From: Amblyornis subalaris
Taxonomy: Eukaryota; Chordata; Aves; Passeriformes; Ptilonorhynchidae
DNA: 64,000 nt
Direction of reading: 5' to 3'
Assembly (NCBI GenBank): GCA_018881555.1
Contig: JACAXG010000012.1
Location: 12,248,181-12,312,180, forward strand
A model generated the notes under the pieces. The model was not told where the DNA came from. It worked only from the letters and a program-made list of their open reading frames with translations, and ran no database searches. Positions 39,601 through 59,129 of the stretch are shown here, piece after piece. The number at the start of each line of letters is the position of its first letter. The first letter of the stretch is position 1. The position numbers and the translations under genes are program-made.

Positions 39601-42600
39601 AAGCATATTGCCCCCTAGATTCACAACACTTATTTTTTTATATTTAAAATCATGTGGTGGCGGTGGTGGTTCAGACATTCCCGTGGATAAGTACTTAACT
39701 TTCAAACCAAGAAACAAAGTCATAGTCTTCCAAATAGTTTTACAGTGACTTCATATTCAACTTGCTGCCCAGCAGGTCAGAGTACTTTTGGTCATCTCTA
39801 ATACACTTACATGGAGCAGATATGAGCATATCAAAGCAAAGGCAGTATTGGCAGAATGCCTTCCTTAAATCACATGAAAGTTAGTTGTTTTGACTCAAAA
39901 GAATTGTTTGTTCACACCCTCCCAAACTTCATACTATGGAACCATCCACAGAAACATTACAAATATGCACCAAGCGATTTATTCCACCATGATGTACCAA
40001 ACTACAGTGTTTTCTTAAGCAATTGCAGCAAGTCAGATGCACGGAAAAAACCATGCCTTTATCTCATAAAATTAAACATTTTTTCTGTTGGAGAGAAAGA
40101 AATACCATTTTTAACATAGATTTCTTAGGAAAACAACACAGCTGTTGCTCATTCACTTACCCACTGCTGCCATAGTCTCCAACAGCTGCAAATCCAGGCT
40201 CTGTCTTGGAATACTCAGGTTTTGTTNGTGACCCTTGAATAGGAACCCCGCTAAAGAGGGGACTCCTGCCAGGACAGTTAGCAGCACCCTGGGATGCCAC
40301 TGGATTACCCAAAACTTCCACACCAAATGNACAGCCCAACTTTTTGATAGTTCAGATGTTTCAAGCTACCCTAGAGTGGCATTTCAGGTCCTAAATGCTG
40401 CTGTCAGCCCAAGGTGCTATTTCTGAGCTCTCACCCACCCCTGGGAGANCCCAGAAACAGATCCCTACTCTACTGCCTGCTGAACAGTCATGCTTTTAAT
40501 GAGTTTCTGCAACAGCTCCTTCTGCTGAGTAGCTAAAAAAGACCACCTGAGATTAATTACAGTAATAATTAAGAGCTGACCTTCTGGCATTNAAGTCAGA
40601 TACCTTGCCTTCTGAAAGGGCCTCTCTCACAGGTGCAGGATGTTGTAGTGCTTCAGGATAAGTTACTCTTCACCTGTTTAAAGATGTGCAATTTGTTTTA
40701 TTTTATAACTCACTGCCTCAAAACAANCCAAACCATACTCATTTTCCATTTGTACTACTCTGTGAGAAAAACATCTATTTCCATGGCAAAGGGAGAGCAG
40801 ACTTTGTTTTTTCCAGTATTAATGATTTCTGTCCTTGCATACAAAGATATAAATCTAGATGCTAGAGATAACCAGGAGAGGCAAAATTTACCCAGTCTAG
40901 ATTTAATTATTTTATAGCACAGATTAGAAAAAGATCCTGGAGTTAAACAAGAAACTGACATCCCCACTTCCCAGCAGAGACCCCTGGTGCCCCGGGGACA
41001 GTGAGGAGGAAGAATAGCAGGTGCCCTGACCCACTGCTTCCTCTGCCCTGGCCACACTGCCTTTACTCCACAAGGCCCTGGCCACAATACACACCACGTG
41101 AACATGTAAAAACCTTCTAAATATCCAGCAGCAGAACACGACGTGGTCTTCTGGTTGGCAAACAGCCACTAGCATGAGCCACAAGTCCAGCAGTCGCTCT
41201 TCCTTCCATCTTCCTATCCATCACTTCCCTCAAAAACTGGTGTAGCAATAGGTATTTCCAAACCCAGCCAGTCTGGTGAGACAGACACTGGGCTGCAGTA
41301 TTCAGAACAGCTCAGCCGTGGTTAAAGCAGATATTTTGTTGTTTGTTCAGCTCTTTCCCCCCACATCTTGGCACCTCATTGAAATGGGCTTTACCAGGCA
41401 CTTACATAGCAGAGCTGTAAAGAAACCAGATGGTTAATTTAAAAGAATGCAGTCCTGACAGCTTTGCCTCTGGCAATTTCTTGAAGCACACACACAAAAA
41501 AATTTATATTTTATCACTTTTTCTACCACATCATAAGTTTTACTTCCAAATCCATACTCCAAGGGGAAAAAAAAGTCTCCATATCCCTTCTGCATTAGGG
41601 TACAAACTTTGCAGGAGCAAAAGGAGCTACTAAATTAAAAAGAAAAACCAATGAAACAGCAGGATTATGGTCTCACCTCCAATCCAAAACCACGGTGATG
41701 TTACTCTCTCTGCCAAGAGTACATTTTGTCACTAAAATCGTTGCTGCTGCAGGCCAGCATTAGCCCAGACCAACCACATATCAATAGAGAACCCCTGACA
41801 TTCAGCTATACAGTCCTAGGCTCCATCCCCCTGGAAGGGACAGTGACAGGTGGTGCCAAGAAGCTTTTATGACAAGGGACAAGTTTCAGATGGGGCAAGG
41901 TATGGAGCTGATACAGGAGAGAAGGAACAGACAGGCAGGGTCCTGAAAGCCCTTGGAAGTGGCAGAGTAACAAACAGCTGAACCGCTGGAGCCACAGGAG
42001 TTCAGACAAGCCACAGAGCAAGGCTGGAGGCAAAGGAAGGCAAAAATAATCTATAAACCTGTTTCAGCTGAAGACATGGAAGCAAGAGGAATTTGAAGGA
42101 AGGGGAGTACTGCCCTGTGGGAACACTGCATATGTAGTCATACAGCTATTTTAGTGTCCCCTTTTTAGCAGGATCAGGTATTGTTGTTTGTTGAACAGCA
42201 AATCCTTCCAAGGCCATGAAGCCAACCAACAAATCCTCACCCAACCCTCGCTCCCAGGAACTACCCATTAAAAACTNCTCCACAGTTCTCACTCGGTTCT
42301 GCGCCCCATTGCCCAGTGTGAGGCATGACGGTGACATTCAAAAGAAATCCAGCTCCACACAGGGCCAACCCGCCAGATGCCAGAGACAAGAGCTACCCCA
42401 GCAAGTCTGCAGAGTATTTACGAAGCAGTTTGCTAAATTATACAAAGGGAATAATTTGCAACGTAATGGTGTGTTTGCATTCTGAATATCTGATTTCCTG
42501 TTCAACAAATAACCTAAACACTCCCAACCAAATGAAATGTAGACAAGACTTAAAATGTTTGAAGAAAAGCACTCATCCAGAAAATTAAGGTCAACACAGA

Positions 42601-45600
42601 ACAGATGGTGCCTCTGAAAAATGTGGCTTCAACATTTATCTTTATGTAAAATAAAAATCTTTTAAAAACCTCCGGCTGTTTGGTGACAGTCCTACTTGAA
42701 ATATTGGATCTCGCACTCCATGGATAATAAAGAAGCACTAAAAAATTACTTCAAAATACTAAATCTAAATAAAGTTCTCTCAACTACTGTGCAATAAGAT
42801 TTTTGTGGGCACGTAAATACATATCAATAAAATATAGATTCAAGCGCTTCTGTAACGGCTATAAATATTGCAACTGCTCTCCCCATTTCCATAAATATGA
42901 CCCACAACTCCCAAGTGAAAAGCTTTTTCATTTGCAGCAGTCAGGAAAAAAATGATCCTTTCTTCTTTATCAAAGTCTTTTGAAAGGCTGAATTTGAAGC
43001 CCAGCGCATGGGGAGTTGTGAACAACTTGTTACGGTGATGCATGAAATGCCTTCCCCAGCCCCAGCGGATTCTATCAATGGGGTTGCAGGAAGATTGTGG
43101 TTATTCTTGAGGGCAGGCAATGTCACACCTACCTGGGGAGGGAAACAGGGGCTCTAACTTGGCAGGGCTGTAAATTACTTTGGTAACACAGAAAGGAGCT
43201 GGAACAAGCAGAAATAATGAGACAGACCTGTCAAACACATTAGAGACAAAACAGCAGTCGAGCACTGGCACGAGCACCAGTGCAAGTACTCACAAGGCAA
43301 GGTGAGCAACAGGCAAGGAAGGCTCAGCAGGACACCAGGTGAGNCCCTCCACTGAGAAGATTTTCTCAGGACAGGTAAAAGAGAAGACAGTCAGAGAAAC
43401 TACACAGTTGCACAGCAGGAAGCTCTCAAGTTCACAAGAAACAAAAAAACCACCAAACCCAAAGCCCCCGCATCCTGAGTGAACCAAGTATTTTTGGAAG
43501 ATGAGGTAACACCTGTGGTACCTAAAAATACTGTCCTGTGGAGACCCCCTCCTGTGCATCACCCAGCTGACAGCTGGNGCCCTCTGACAGGCTGTTCCTT
43601 CCAATCACAGGCTACACACATCCCCCAACTGCTGCACACAGCACCTGAATCCCTTCAGTAATTCCCCAGGGGCCACCTCAGTGCCTGGACTGAAGAAGCA
43701 GCCTGTGATAACAACTGCAACTCACCAGCTTTGGCCATCAAAGCAGCCACGGCCAGAGAAGGAGCCATTTGCTCATACCACCCAAACTAAATCACAATTA
43801 TCCCAGTGACAGCAGGCTGCTGAAGCACATCCCAAAAAACACAAGGTAATTACAGACCTACTATCAGTTCTTGTTTCCCAGTCACCAGACATCCAACAGA
43901 ACAACCATAATCAATGCACCTCTTTTTTCCAGTGTGGCTTCCAGCCATTTACATNTACTGGAAAGACCCAGATTTTTGTGACTCACATCTTCAGATCCAA
44001 CACTGATGAAGTTGCTCAGAGACCTTCTGCAAATCCACTTGGCTAAAAAAACTACAGGAAGCTTATTGCAGCAATTTTTCTGACTTGACACATCCCTCTT
44101 ACTGGCTTTATAATACTGACTTACTGATGTTTTGAGTCCCACTTCCTCTAGAAATTACCTCTGACTCCCCATAGTACTGGGGAAAATAAGCTCAGCGAGA
44201 ACATCTAGACTCACTGTCCCTAGCAATGGGCCCTGCCATCAGTAAAGCACAGCCAAAATGAAACTAGACTGGGCATTGCAGGGAAACGCTTGCAAGAGTG
44301 GCTTTTGCACAGGGGTTTTTTGCTTCAAGGTCACCCCAAACCACATCACAGACAGCTATGATAAGCAACAGCACAGCAACAGCTCACCAGTCTTAAAAAC
44401 AGTAGAGAGTTTATTCAGTTCTCTTTCTTTCCCTACCTAAGGCTTTTTTAAACTAAAATAGATATTTTGTTTTGTTTTAAAAGAAGGTTGTGTTGATTTT
44501 GCCGGTCCTATTGCATAGCCAAGCGCTGCTGCTGCTGCACATAGAAACGTCTACCTGCATCAGGCCTCAACTCACTATTTCTAAAAATAAAGTAAGTCAT
44601 ATTAATTTGTTCCTCCAGCACCTGGTGTTTAAACTTATTTCTTGGCAACTCCTGTTCTCGGCATTTAAACATTTTTCATATTCAGCTTAAGTCTGACAGC
44701 ACTATTGGTTATCCTTTTCTGCTTCACTAATAATTTGGTTGATGGCATGCAGGTGGGTTTCTCATAATTAAAAAACCCATTTGCAAAGTTTGCGTTAGGT
44801 GATCTGAAAAAATGGAGCACTACATTCAAAGGTTAAATATAAGTAGGCTGCAGAGCTTCATGAAAATATTGCATAATTTAGAGATAAAAATAGTTTTGCT
44901 TTATTCAAGCTAGGCTGGATAGGTAGATTTTTACTGCAATCAGCCTAAACCTCATCTCTCCAAGTTATATGCTCAAGTTGATTATAGAAAATTAAATTTA
45001 GTATTAATCAAGCTAGGAAGAAGAAAATTACAAAAATTAAGCTAATGCATAAATCATAGAAAAGAATGGTGGAACCAGCAAGAGGAGATCATTTAATGCA
45101 TCTTTATGCTTGTCCCACACCAGAGTCAAATCTCCCCCCCTCCCCAAGCCACTCCTGATAGGTATTGTCCAACCCTTTCAAAAATTTACCCACAACACAG
45201 GTACCAGAAGCCACCAGTCAGAGCTTCCCAGGACCCCACCAACCCTTCTGCTAGACCTCGCCTTGGCATCCTCAAGCTATCTTGATTTGGGGTATTGCCC
45301 CACCCCTGCCCCAGCAGGCAGGGCCCAGGGAAGCAGCAGCCTCTCCCGGTTGCACTGAGGGGTCACTTGCAGTTTTGGGCACAGAACTGCAGCACTTGGC
45401 ACCACTGGAAAAAAAAAAAAAAAAGAGCAAATCCTAAAGGACAAACCCTATTACCTAACTATAAAGGATGCAAGCTTAGAAATATATATTGATAAAGTTT
45501 CTCGATTTAGAAAGAAAGAACTCTACACAGTGGCTGTGGCTTTCAGCTTTCCACACTATGCAGTGCCTTCCTAAATTATGAATTTAGTATCTGACATTTC

Positions 45601-46038
45601 TGCACTACTATTTTATCCTGGTTTTACAGATGAGAAACTACTGCCTGCACAGGACCTCATCAAAATTATCCTCGAAGTCGGTGAGATCTCCCGCTGACCC
45701 CCATGGGACATANGCAGAGCTGGACCAGCATGGTTCCAAATTTCCCAAATAGCTGTCCAGTACTCTGCAAGGCCATTTCACCCTCTGACCAGGAACCTGA
45801 AGAAAGCTTGGTAGAGGGCTCTGCTGATACACTGTAAGACACAACTACACTCCCGTGGAGTTGCAGTTGATGGTGAATTAAACCAATTTTGTCTTTTATA
45901 TGCAAATTTATCTCCNATGTAGCAGCCAGTCAGCCCTACAATCCAGTCTACAGAGCAGATATCATCCCATTTAAACTTGTATAATAAGGAAGCATTTAGC
46001 TCTGAAGGTACATCTAGAGCACAAGAATTTTCTTCTTT
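36676..46038. other. Intergenic, no gene seen
   Basis: No exon or named repeat recognised. AT-rich, homeobox-site-rich blocks at about 38560-38790 and 44860-45060 may be conserved non-coding elements. There is a 16-base A run at 45409-45424 and a short GGTGGCGGT run near 39656. Confidence 0.5.
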
Positions 46039-46105
46039 GAGCTTCATCCTGATGATGAAGCTCATCCCTAATGATGAAGCTCATCCTGATGATGAAGCTC
46101 ATCCC
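46039..46105. repeat. Short tandem repeat with a perfect hairpin
   Basis: Three consecutive GATGAAGCTCATCC units start at 46054, 46073 and 46091, with spacing of 19 and 18 bp. The sequence just left, GAGCTTCATC (46039-46048), is the exact reverse complement of GATGAAGCTC (46054-46063), giving a 10-bp stem with a 5-base loop. Each downstream unit can pair with the same left arm. Confidence 0.9.
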
Positions 46106-49100
46106 TTTTACTCCTTCCCTAATCTTACTCCCTACGACACATACAAATCCAGACCGTCCTTATCAGCTGGGGGTGTGGGAGGGCAGTTTTAGATGAAGCT
46201 CTTACAACTGCATTGTTTTCTTTCTGAGAAAAAAAAAATCAGCAACTTAGAGAAATTAAAAAGCTAAATGAAGTCCTAAGAGTTCCCCTTAGTCACTTCC
46301 AAACTTTTTTCTAATCCCTTTGAACTCCAGAAGTTTAATCAACAGCTTGTTTAGGATTAATCTCATCCCAATTACAGACAGAGACACAAATGTCCATCAC
46401 AGAATAAATTAAAAAGCAGAATCCTTATAAAGAGCCATAACAGTTTCAAATTCTCTGGAATCAAGAATAAAGGAATTAGTAGCGTGATTAAGGTTGAAGT
46501 CAGAAAAAGCCTCTCTTAATGAATTCCCGAGACGCCTGGGGCCCCTGTGCTCCTCAGCGGTGAGGGCCAGGCTCACCCTGCAGCACTGCACAGTCAGGGG
46601 AGCTTGGCTGGGGCACAGCCAGCAGGAGCTCTACTGCAGCCCTTAACAGAGCTCCTCAGATCCGGGACAGGCAGTCACAGCCCTGCAACCTCCTCAGGAG
46701 CACGCACTGGTGCTGGACGGAGGGGAAGCTCCCCGAATCAACGGACTGCAGCTCCTGAGCTAGTCGCCAGTAAGGGCTGCAGGGAGACAGCCAGGCACCT
46801 CTCGAGATGCCGTGGGAAAGCACTGCGGGACACCACACACGCAGCGCAAATAACGGCTTGGCTCAGGGGTTAAGAACAAAGGGCATGTTTGACAGGGCAA
46901 ACCTACAAGCGTTTGAGAAGCAAGGGAACAACCTGGCAGGTGAAGACACACGGGGCACAAAGGAGCCCAGGAGACTTCCCCAGAAACCCTCCAAATCCCA
47001 TTGTTTTTACTAATTCCTCGTTCCTAAAGCACTTCAGGAGCTCCTGATGCAAACCACCTTACGGAACAGGAAAGGACCCCTTGTTTTGGGAGTATATACA
47101 TGAGCTGCAGCAGATGGCCATAGCGGCCAGGTCATTACACAACACAAGGTTTAACGTCTATTAAAAACATCAGTGGTTTCAAGGAACAGCACTTATGTAC
47201 TGAACACTCCCCTGTCCAGAGAATGCACGTGCCAACAGAACACGGTGGACACCCCTGCAATGCTGCTAAGGGGGGCAGCTGTGCANACTCTGCACTGAGG
47301 TAGAAAAGGTGTTTTGTACCACCCATCACAGCTTTGCAGAAGCAGCACTCACTGCAGACACCTTTCCTGAGATTTGTGATGCTGAAGAGCAGCAGTATTT
47401 GGAGTGCACAGGACTGCAACCTGCCACTTTCAAGTTATGGCCACAGCTAACCGAGTTGTGAAAGCAGATTATATTTCAGGTCCAGCATTTGGTCCAGCAT
47501 TTATATTTGGGCTTACAGCACTTTCCCATCTTCACTGTGGACACAGAGTGTATGACTTTATCATGTATCCAAAGTTAGGACAGTATTTCACAGTACAGGA
47601 CAGCTTTTNCACTTTTGGATCAAGGTGAAAATTCACACAGAGGATGGACAGAAAGAACACATNGAAGATGGCAGCAGAAATACAGCAAAATTCTTTCCAC
47701 TGCCACTTTGCAGTCTACCATCAGTCTTTTTGCTGGGGTAGGTGACAGTGGGGGAGCCGTTGAGGGGTGATGAGAATAGGGCATCTTGTGACTCAAGTGT
47801 ATCAGGACTACTATGCTGCACTTCAGCACTGTGCAGCTCGGGTATGGGTACATGAACACCTTCCACTGTCTTTTTTCTTTGGAAATCTGTATTACCTAGA
47901 ATGAGACTACCCTAAGTGCAGCCTAACCTTTAATAGGAAGACATCTGTGAAGAGACTCCCTGACCTAACCACTGGGCGGCTGTGAACTGCCTTATACATC
48001 ACAGTAATTCACAACTGCTTGTTTGCACAGAGAAATGTATGTCTGTGTCTCTCTGTGAACCGAGGTGGTATGATCCAAACAGGTGTAAGGCAGGCTCCCA
48101 GATTCCTCTGCAAGCTGGGAGCTCACTATTTTGATACTGACACCTCTGAGGGAAGCAACTGTCACAGGTTCAGTAGAAGATCAGAAGACCTTGAAAAATT
48201 ATTATATTTACTTTAAGTCCATGTCCATTTCAGGGCACAGATTTCCCCTGCAAAGAAGTAAAAATTTATTAATAAACTGCATTAGTTTTATGTAAGAAAC
48301 AGGGAAGCAGGAATGCTACTAACCTTGAGAGCATGAAGACCAGTCTCTTGCTTTTTTCCTCCCGACTGCACATCAATCATCCACTTGACTGCAAGTTTTT
48401 GATCTTAGGCCACTTATTAGCAGTAATCATCTCACTTTTTACTTGGAATTTGTGAACAAGTATTCTGTTTATTAGCTTAATAAAAGCTCAAATGCATGGA
48501 GCTACATACATCAGGCACCTCAGCACACACTAACAGACGGTTCCCCTTGATTTCAAATTCTTTATGCTGCAGAGAAGTCAAGACCACCAGGACTTGAGAT
48601 CCACACACTGGAGATACTCCAATGAGTACCAAGTCCCCACCATGCCATCACCTGCACTGTTTACTTGCTAACTTTACAGCTACTACTGGGCAGCATGGCT
48701 CTCACACTGCACTTATATTTGATGTACCTCTGGAACACGTCACATTTACCCCCTGGGTTTAGAAGTCTTCTTGGCTTCCTTCTCGCAAGCACATCAAATG
48801 TCTTAATGCAACACTGCAGAAGAGGCTGTCCATGCATCCACACTATACATTTATTTAAATAAGTAAGCAATTGAAAGTCCCTGAGTTACACATCACCTCC
48901 TTACACCATTTCCCCAGAAGTGACTGCGTGCTTTCTGCTTCACCACTTAGCACTGTTCTTCTGTGCAGCACCCAGGGGGATCTCCTGAGGCATGCCACCC
49001 TCTTGTGTCCAAAACAAGTTTCACTAGTTCCACCTGGAAGCACGTACCAGGAAAGCACTTTACCAGACTAGAGACAAACAGCCCTCAGGTGTCCGGGCAC

Positions 49101-49414
49101 ACAGGTCTCTCTACACCTCCCTTCAGAAGTTTGTTGTTGCTGATACTTGCATTTCAAACGAAGTCCATATTTCACACCAAGCAAGGAACTTGCACCAATT
49201 AGAAGCAATTTTCAACAAATCATGATAAGAGTACCAAAAGCAGAAGTATCAAATGTAAACAACTTGTAAACATTAGTAACACAGCAGTAGATTCAAATAA
49301 CATGAATGACCAGAGAGACAACTCACAATTCAGAAACAGCCTTTTGTCATGAAGTCTTTATGGCTTGACAGAAAGAAAGTTAGATTTGTTTTTGATGTGG
49401 TTAGTGCAATTTTT
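46106..49414. other. Intergenic, no gene seen
   Basis: Moderately GC-rich around 46530-46850, with overlapping open frames on both strands and no coding support. A 12-bp direct duplication, GGTCCAGCATTT twice, lies at about 47480-47504. Confidence 0.5.
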
Positions 49415-50612
49415 TTTATTTGAGAGGTCAGTTAAGAAGAGTTAAACAGATGAATCCAGTATGACACCTCAGTTTCCGAGTTGTTTTTGAACCTGATCTG
49501 AAATATGGCACTGGACTCCCACCTAGAGTCAAGGCATTTGTGATCTCAGAAATAAAACCAGCTATCTGCCCCCCAGGACATGGGGTTCTTCAAGGGACAA
49601 TTCGTATTTCATATAAAACAGAGGAAGGAAAGCTTAACAGCATCAGAAGTGCAGCTGTCTGCCTGGCCAGTACCTCTGCAATCCACATATACAGCTTCAT
49701 CTAATACATAATTAATTTGGAAAAGTGAATGAAGGAAGGAGTAGGCAGCCTTGTTGAAGAGATGGGAAATGCAGCATTTGAAAACAGTCCACTCCTGGAA
49801 ATTAAGACTCCTGCAAAGTAACCTTGGGCTTTTACACAAGGAGTGGCTACAAAAAGCATGTTCCCAACACTGTCTGAATCCTCCTATTCTGCTATCTCAT
49901 GCAAAGCAAGAATGAATATCCAAGCTTCTATTCAAAGCAAAAATCAGTGTCACTTTCCTTGACAGTGATAATGGTGTTTATAGAGAATTTTTAGGTAGTG
50001 TACACCTTTCTGGAATCACAATCAAGCTTCAAGACACTCATGTCTTCAACTTTGATCTGAGTTATCCATTCTCTGATTCCAGAGACACCACNAGGTCTGG
50101 CACCGCCATTTCCTTACACTTATTGCTTTTACAAGCTATATTCATTCCCAGGACACCTGGCTCACTAGAGCATTTTTGCTCTTCCCCCTCGTTTATCTTC
50201 CAACAGAAGAACTCCCATTATCCCTAACGGAAGTCACCGCACACATGCACAGGACAGAGTAGACCTATTAAGGCTACATGGCTGATCAACAGGAACAGAA
50301 ATACATGTACATAACTGAAATTTTCTTCTGTTTAGGCAAAGGGCACCGAGTTTTAATTGAGACACGTCCACCTGTGACCCTTATCCTTATATTCACCTTT
50401 TCCCTCTACCCCCTTTATGTACGGGGAAGACCCACTGTGCTTCCCTACGCAAAACAAGAAATAGATCACATCAAGTTTGCTCCATACACCAAAAGGTAAA
50501 AAAAAAAAACCCAAAGGACAAACTGGTTCACAGTTAACTATAAATAAAAGTGCAGTAAGTGTTCAAGTAGAGTGTAGAGTTTAAGCAAGCTGTACAACCA
50601 CATTCGGCATAG
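49415..50612 (-). other. NABP1: NABP1 3' untranslated region (probable)
   Basis: On the minus strand downstream of the stop there is an ATTAAA variant at 50352-50357, about 260 nt after the stop. The first canonical AATAAA is at 49415-49420, about 1.2 kb after it. I see no canonical hexamer between them. The true end could be either. The plus-strand open frame at 50278-50499 falls in this region and is not a gene. Confidence 0.45.
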
Positions 50613-56860
<6,248 letters not shown>

Positions 56861-57520
56861 GCTGCGGCCGGCGCGGGGGTGAGGGCTAGCGGGGCGGGCC
56901 GAGCCCGCATCCCGCGGGGGAGCGGAAGCAGCGCGGGGCCGGGCAGGGGGGCACCGGCGACCCTCACAGGGGATAGGGACACGAGCACCGAGGGGCTGTG
57001 CGGTGACTGTGCGGCACGCCCGACCCCCACCGCTCCCTCTCCTCTCCGACACCACCAGCACTGCTCCCACCCCTCCTCCCGCTCCCGCCGGCACTGAGAA
57101 GCACACGTGCGCCCCGCTCCCCTTTATACCGNCCGGGCGCCACCAACCCGGGAACCGGGCGGGGGCGATTGTGGCGAATGGAACCGTCCGGGGCACGCGG
57201 AGCGCCGGGACTGGGTAACTGGCGGGCGCGAGCCGGCGCCGCGCGTTGATTGGTCCGTGCTGCCGCCGCCATCTTCTCCTTCTCGGGGCGCTGCCGCTGC
57301 CGAGCTGGGACTGTCCCGCTGGGCGCCCTGATTCACCTCCACCTGCCTCACTTCACCCCTCTTGCTTCACCTCACCCCCTCGCCCACCTACTGACTTCCC
57401 TCCGAGGAACCGCCCCACGGGGCGCTCCGGGCGCGGCCGGTGCGGCGGAGCGGAGTTAGGCAGCGGTTCGCTGCCCTCCCGCGCCATTTTAAGCCCCGGC
57501 TCGAACGCCGAGGGGGGCCT

Positions 57521-59129
57521 CGTCACAGAGGTTTCCTGGATTTCCCGGCAGTTCTGCCCTCCTTCACTGAAGAAAAAAAAAATAAAGATTTGTGAGTTAG
57601 TTGTTCCGAGGGAGTGTTGATGTTGGTTTCTACCAAGCAGAAAAGGCTGTTCTGGGGGCCGAAGGGAGGCCAGTGGTGCCACGGGTGCAGCAGGGCTTGG
57701 CAGGGCTGCACCGCATCATTCTGCACCTGGGACCAAATGCTCCTGGGATGTAGGGACAGCCAGGGGTTAGCAGTACCATGCATTGAGCCTCTCTGTGCTA
57801 AAAATGTGAGCCTAAATCCTGATGAGCACTAAAAAGGCTATTAAAGCATCCTGAATTCTGCCAGCAATTTCCTGAGATGTGTTATTCCNTTGAGCTTGGC
57901 TACGGGCAGGGTGTAAAACATGAGGGAAGGGCAGCTTCTCCAAGTAAAGCAAAGCCATCGAGGCAGTGGACAAGCCCCCACAGCCTTGTGGCTTCCTTGG
58001 CTGGAGGGTTCCCAGGAAATATCTCCCTGCCACAGAACAGCCCAAAGATGTGCGCATGGTCCTGTAATTCAGCTCTTCCCCCTAAGGAAAGGTAATAGAG
58101 CAGTGTATGTGCGCTCTGCTACTCCTTTTCAGAGCCCAACTTAGCTAGGTGGGCTTTCCCTTTCTATTTCAGTGAGCAGAAATCCATAGATGACAGCAGT
58201 TGTGAAATGCCTGGCCGCACGTTCTGCCACACGGGAGCTCTGTCCCAGCGAATGTTGAGCGATGTTTGTATGTAGGCAGCAGAGCAGCCTTGCTGGGTGT
58301 ACTTGGGGCTCAGAACAAAACATGCTGCCTGTGTGTTCCTTTCTGAAGGGAAGGCAACAAGAGCCGCAGGAGAGTTTGCTTAAAGCCCCCAAGAGCTTAA
58401 TCCACTCCTGTTCCAAATCCTTCAGTGAGTGCACGTGGGGGGGGATGACGGAGTCCCTCAGGGGCCTATCTCCTGGCTGGCTCTATTATCTGGTAGCACT
58501 AAAACTTTCACAGCCATCGACTGTATTTCAGTACATAAATGACTTTAATTTAGTCACTCGGGAAGGATTTCAAACCAAACTCCAGTAATGACAGCGTCCC
58601 TGGCAAAGGCTGGACAAAAACACTTTTATCTCTAGAACTGGTAAAATTTTTCCATACATGTGTGGTTTTTCTGCCTTCATTTCTGCCTTTTGTTCCCCCC
58701 TTCTATTTACAGCCCTTGGAAAGAATAATTTTGTATCCTGTGTTTTCAGCTGCAAGCACAGCGGATTTGAGGAGAAGCCTTCATTTTTCAAGTTATAACA
58801 AATCCCCAACCAGTTAAAAAAGTTTATTCACCTTATGGCAAGCCTCAGGGAGAGAGGAAGTCACAAGGGTGGTTAGTTCAAAAGCAGAAAACACTAAAAC
58901 ACTTCACCAAGAACACACTTCTAGTCATGTGTGACTGGTAAGATAGTTTCAGGTGAGCATCTGTCCAGGAAGGCAAGTGCCAGTGTTCCACGGCAGCTGG
59001 AGAGGTGCAAAGGACACCAGATCTGGGCTCCAGGCCACCTCGCAGCAAGTACACCTGGAAATGCCGCACCAGGCCTGCAGCAGGGAGCGCGGGGGCCAGC
59101 AGTGAGCACAGAAGGAGTGGATTTATTTT
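57521..59129. other. Flank of NABP1 promoter, no gene seen
   Basis: No exon or repeat recognised with confidence. Open frames here are short and overlap on both strands. Confidence 0.5.

Noticed and set aside
50278..50499. Plus-strand 73-aa open frame
   Set aside because: Lies antisense in the NABP1 3'UTR, with no homology and no supporting signals.
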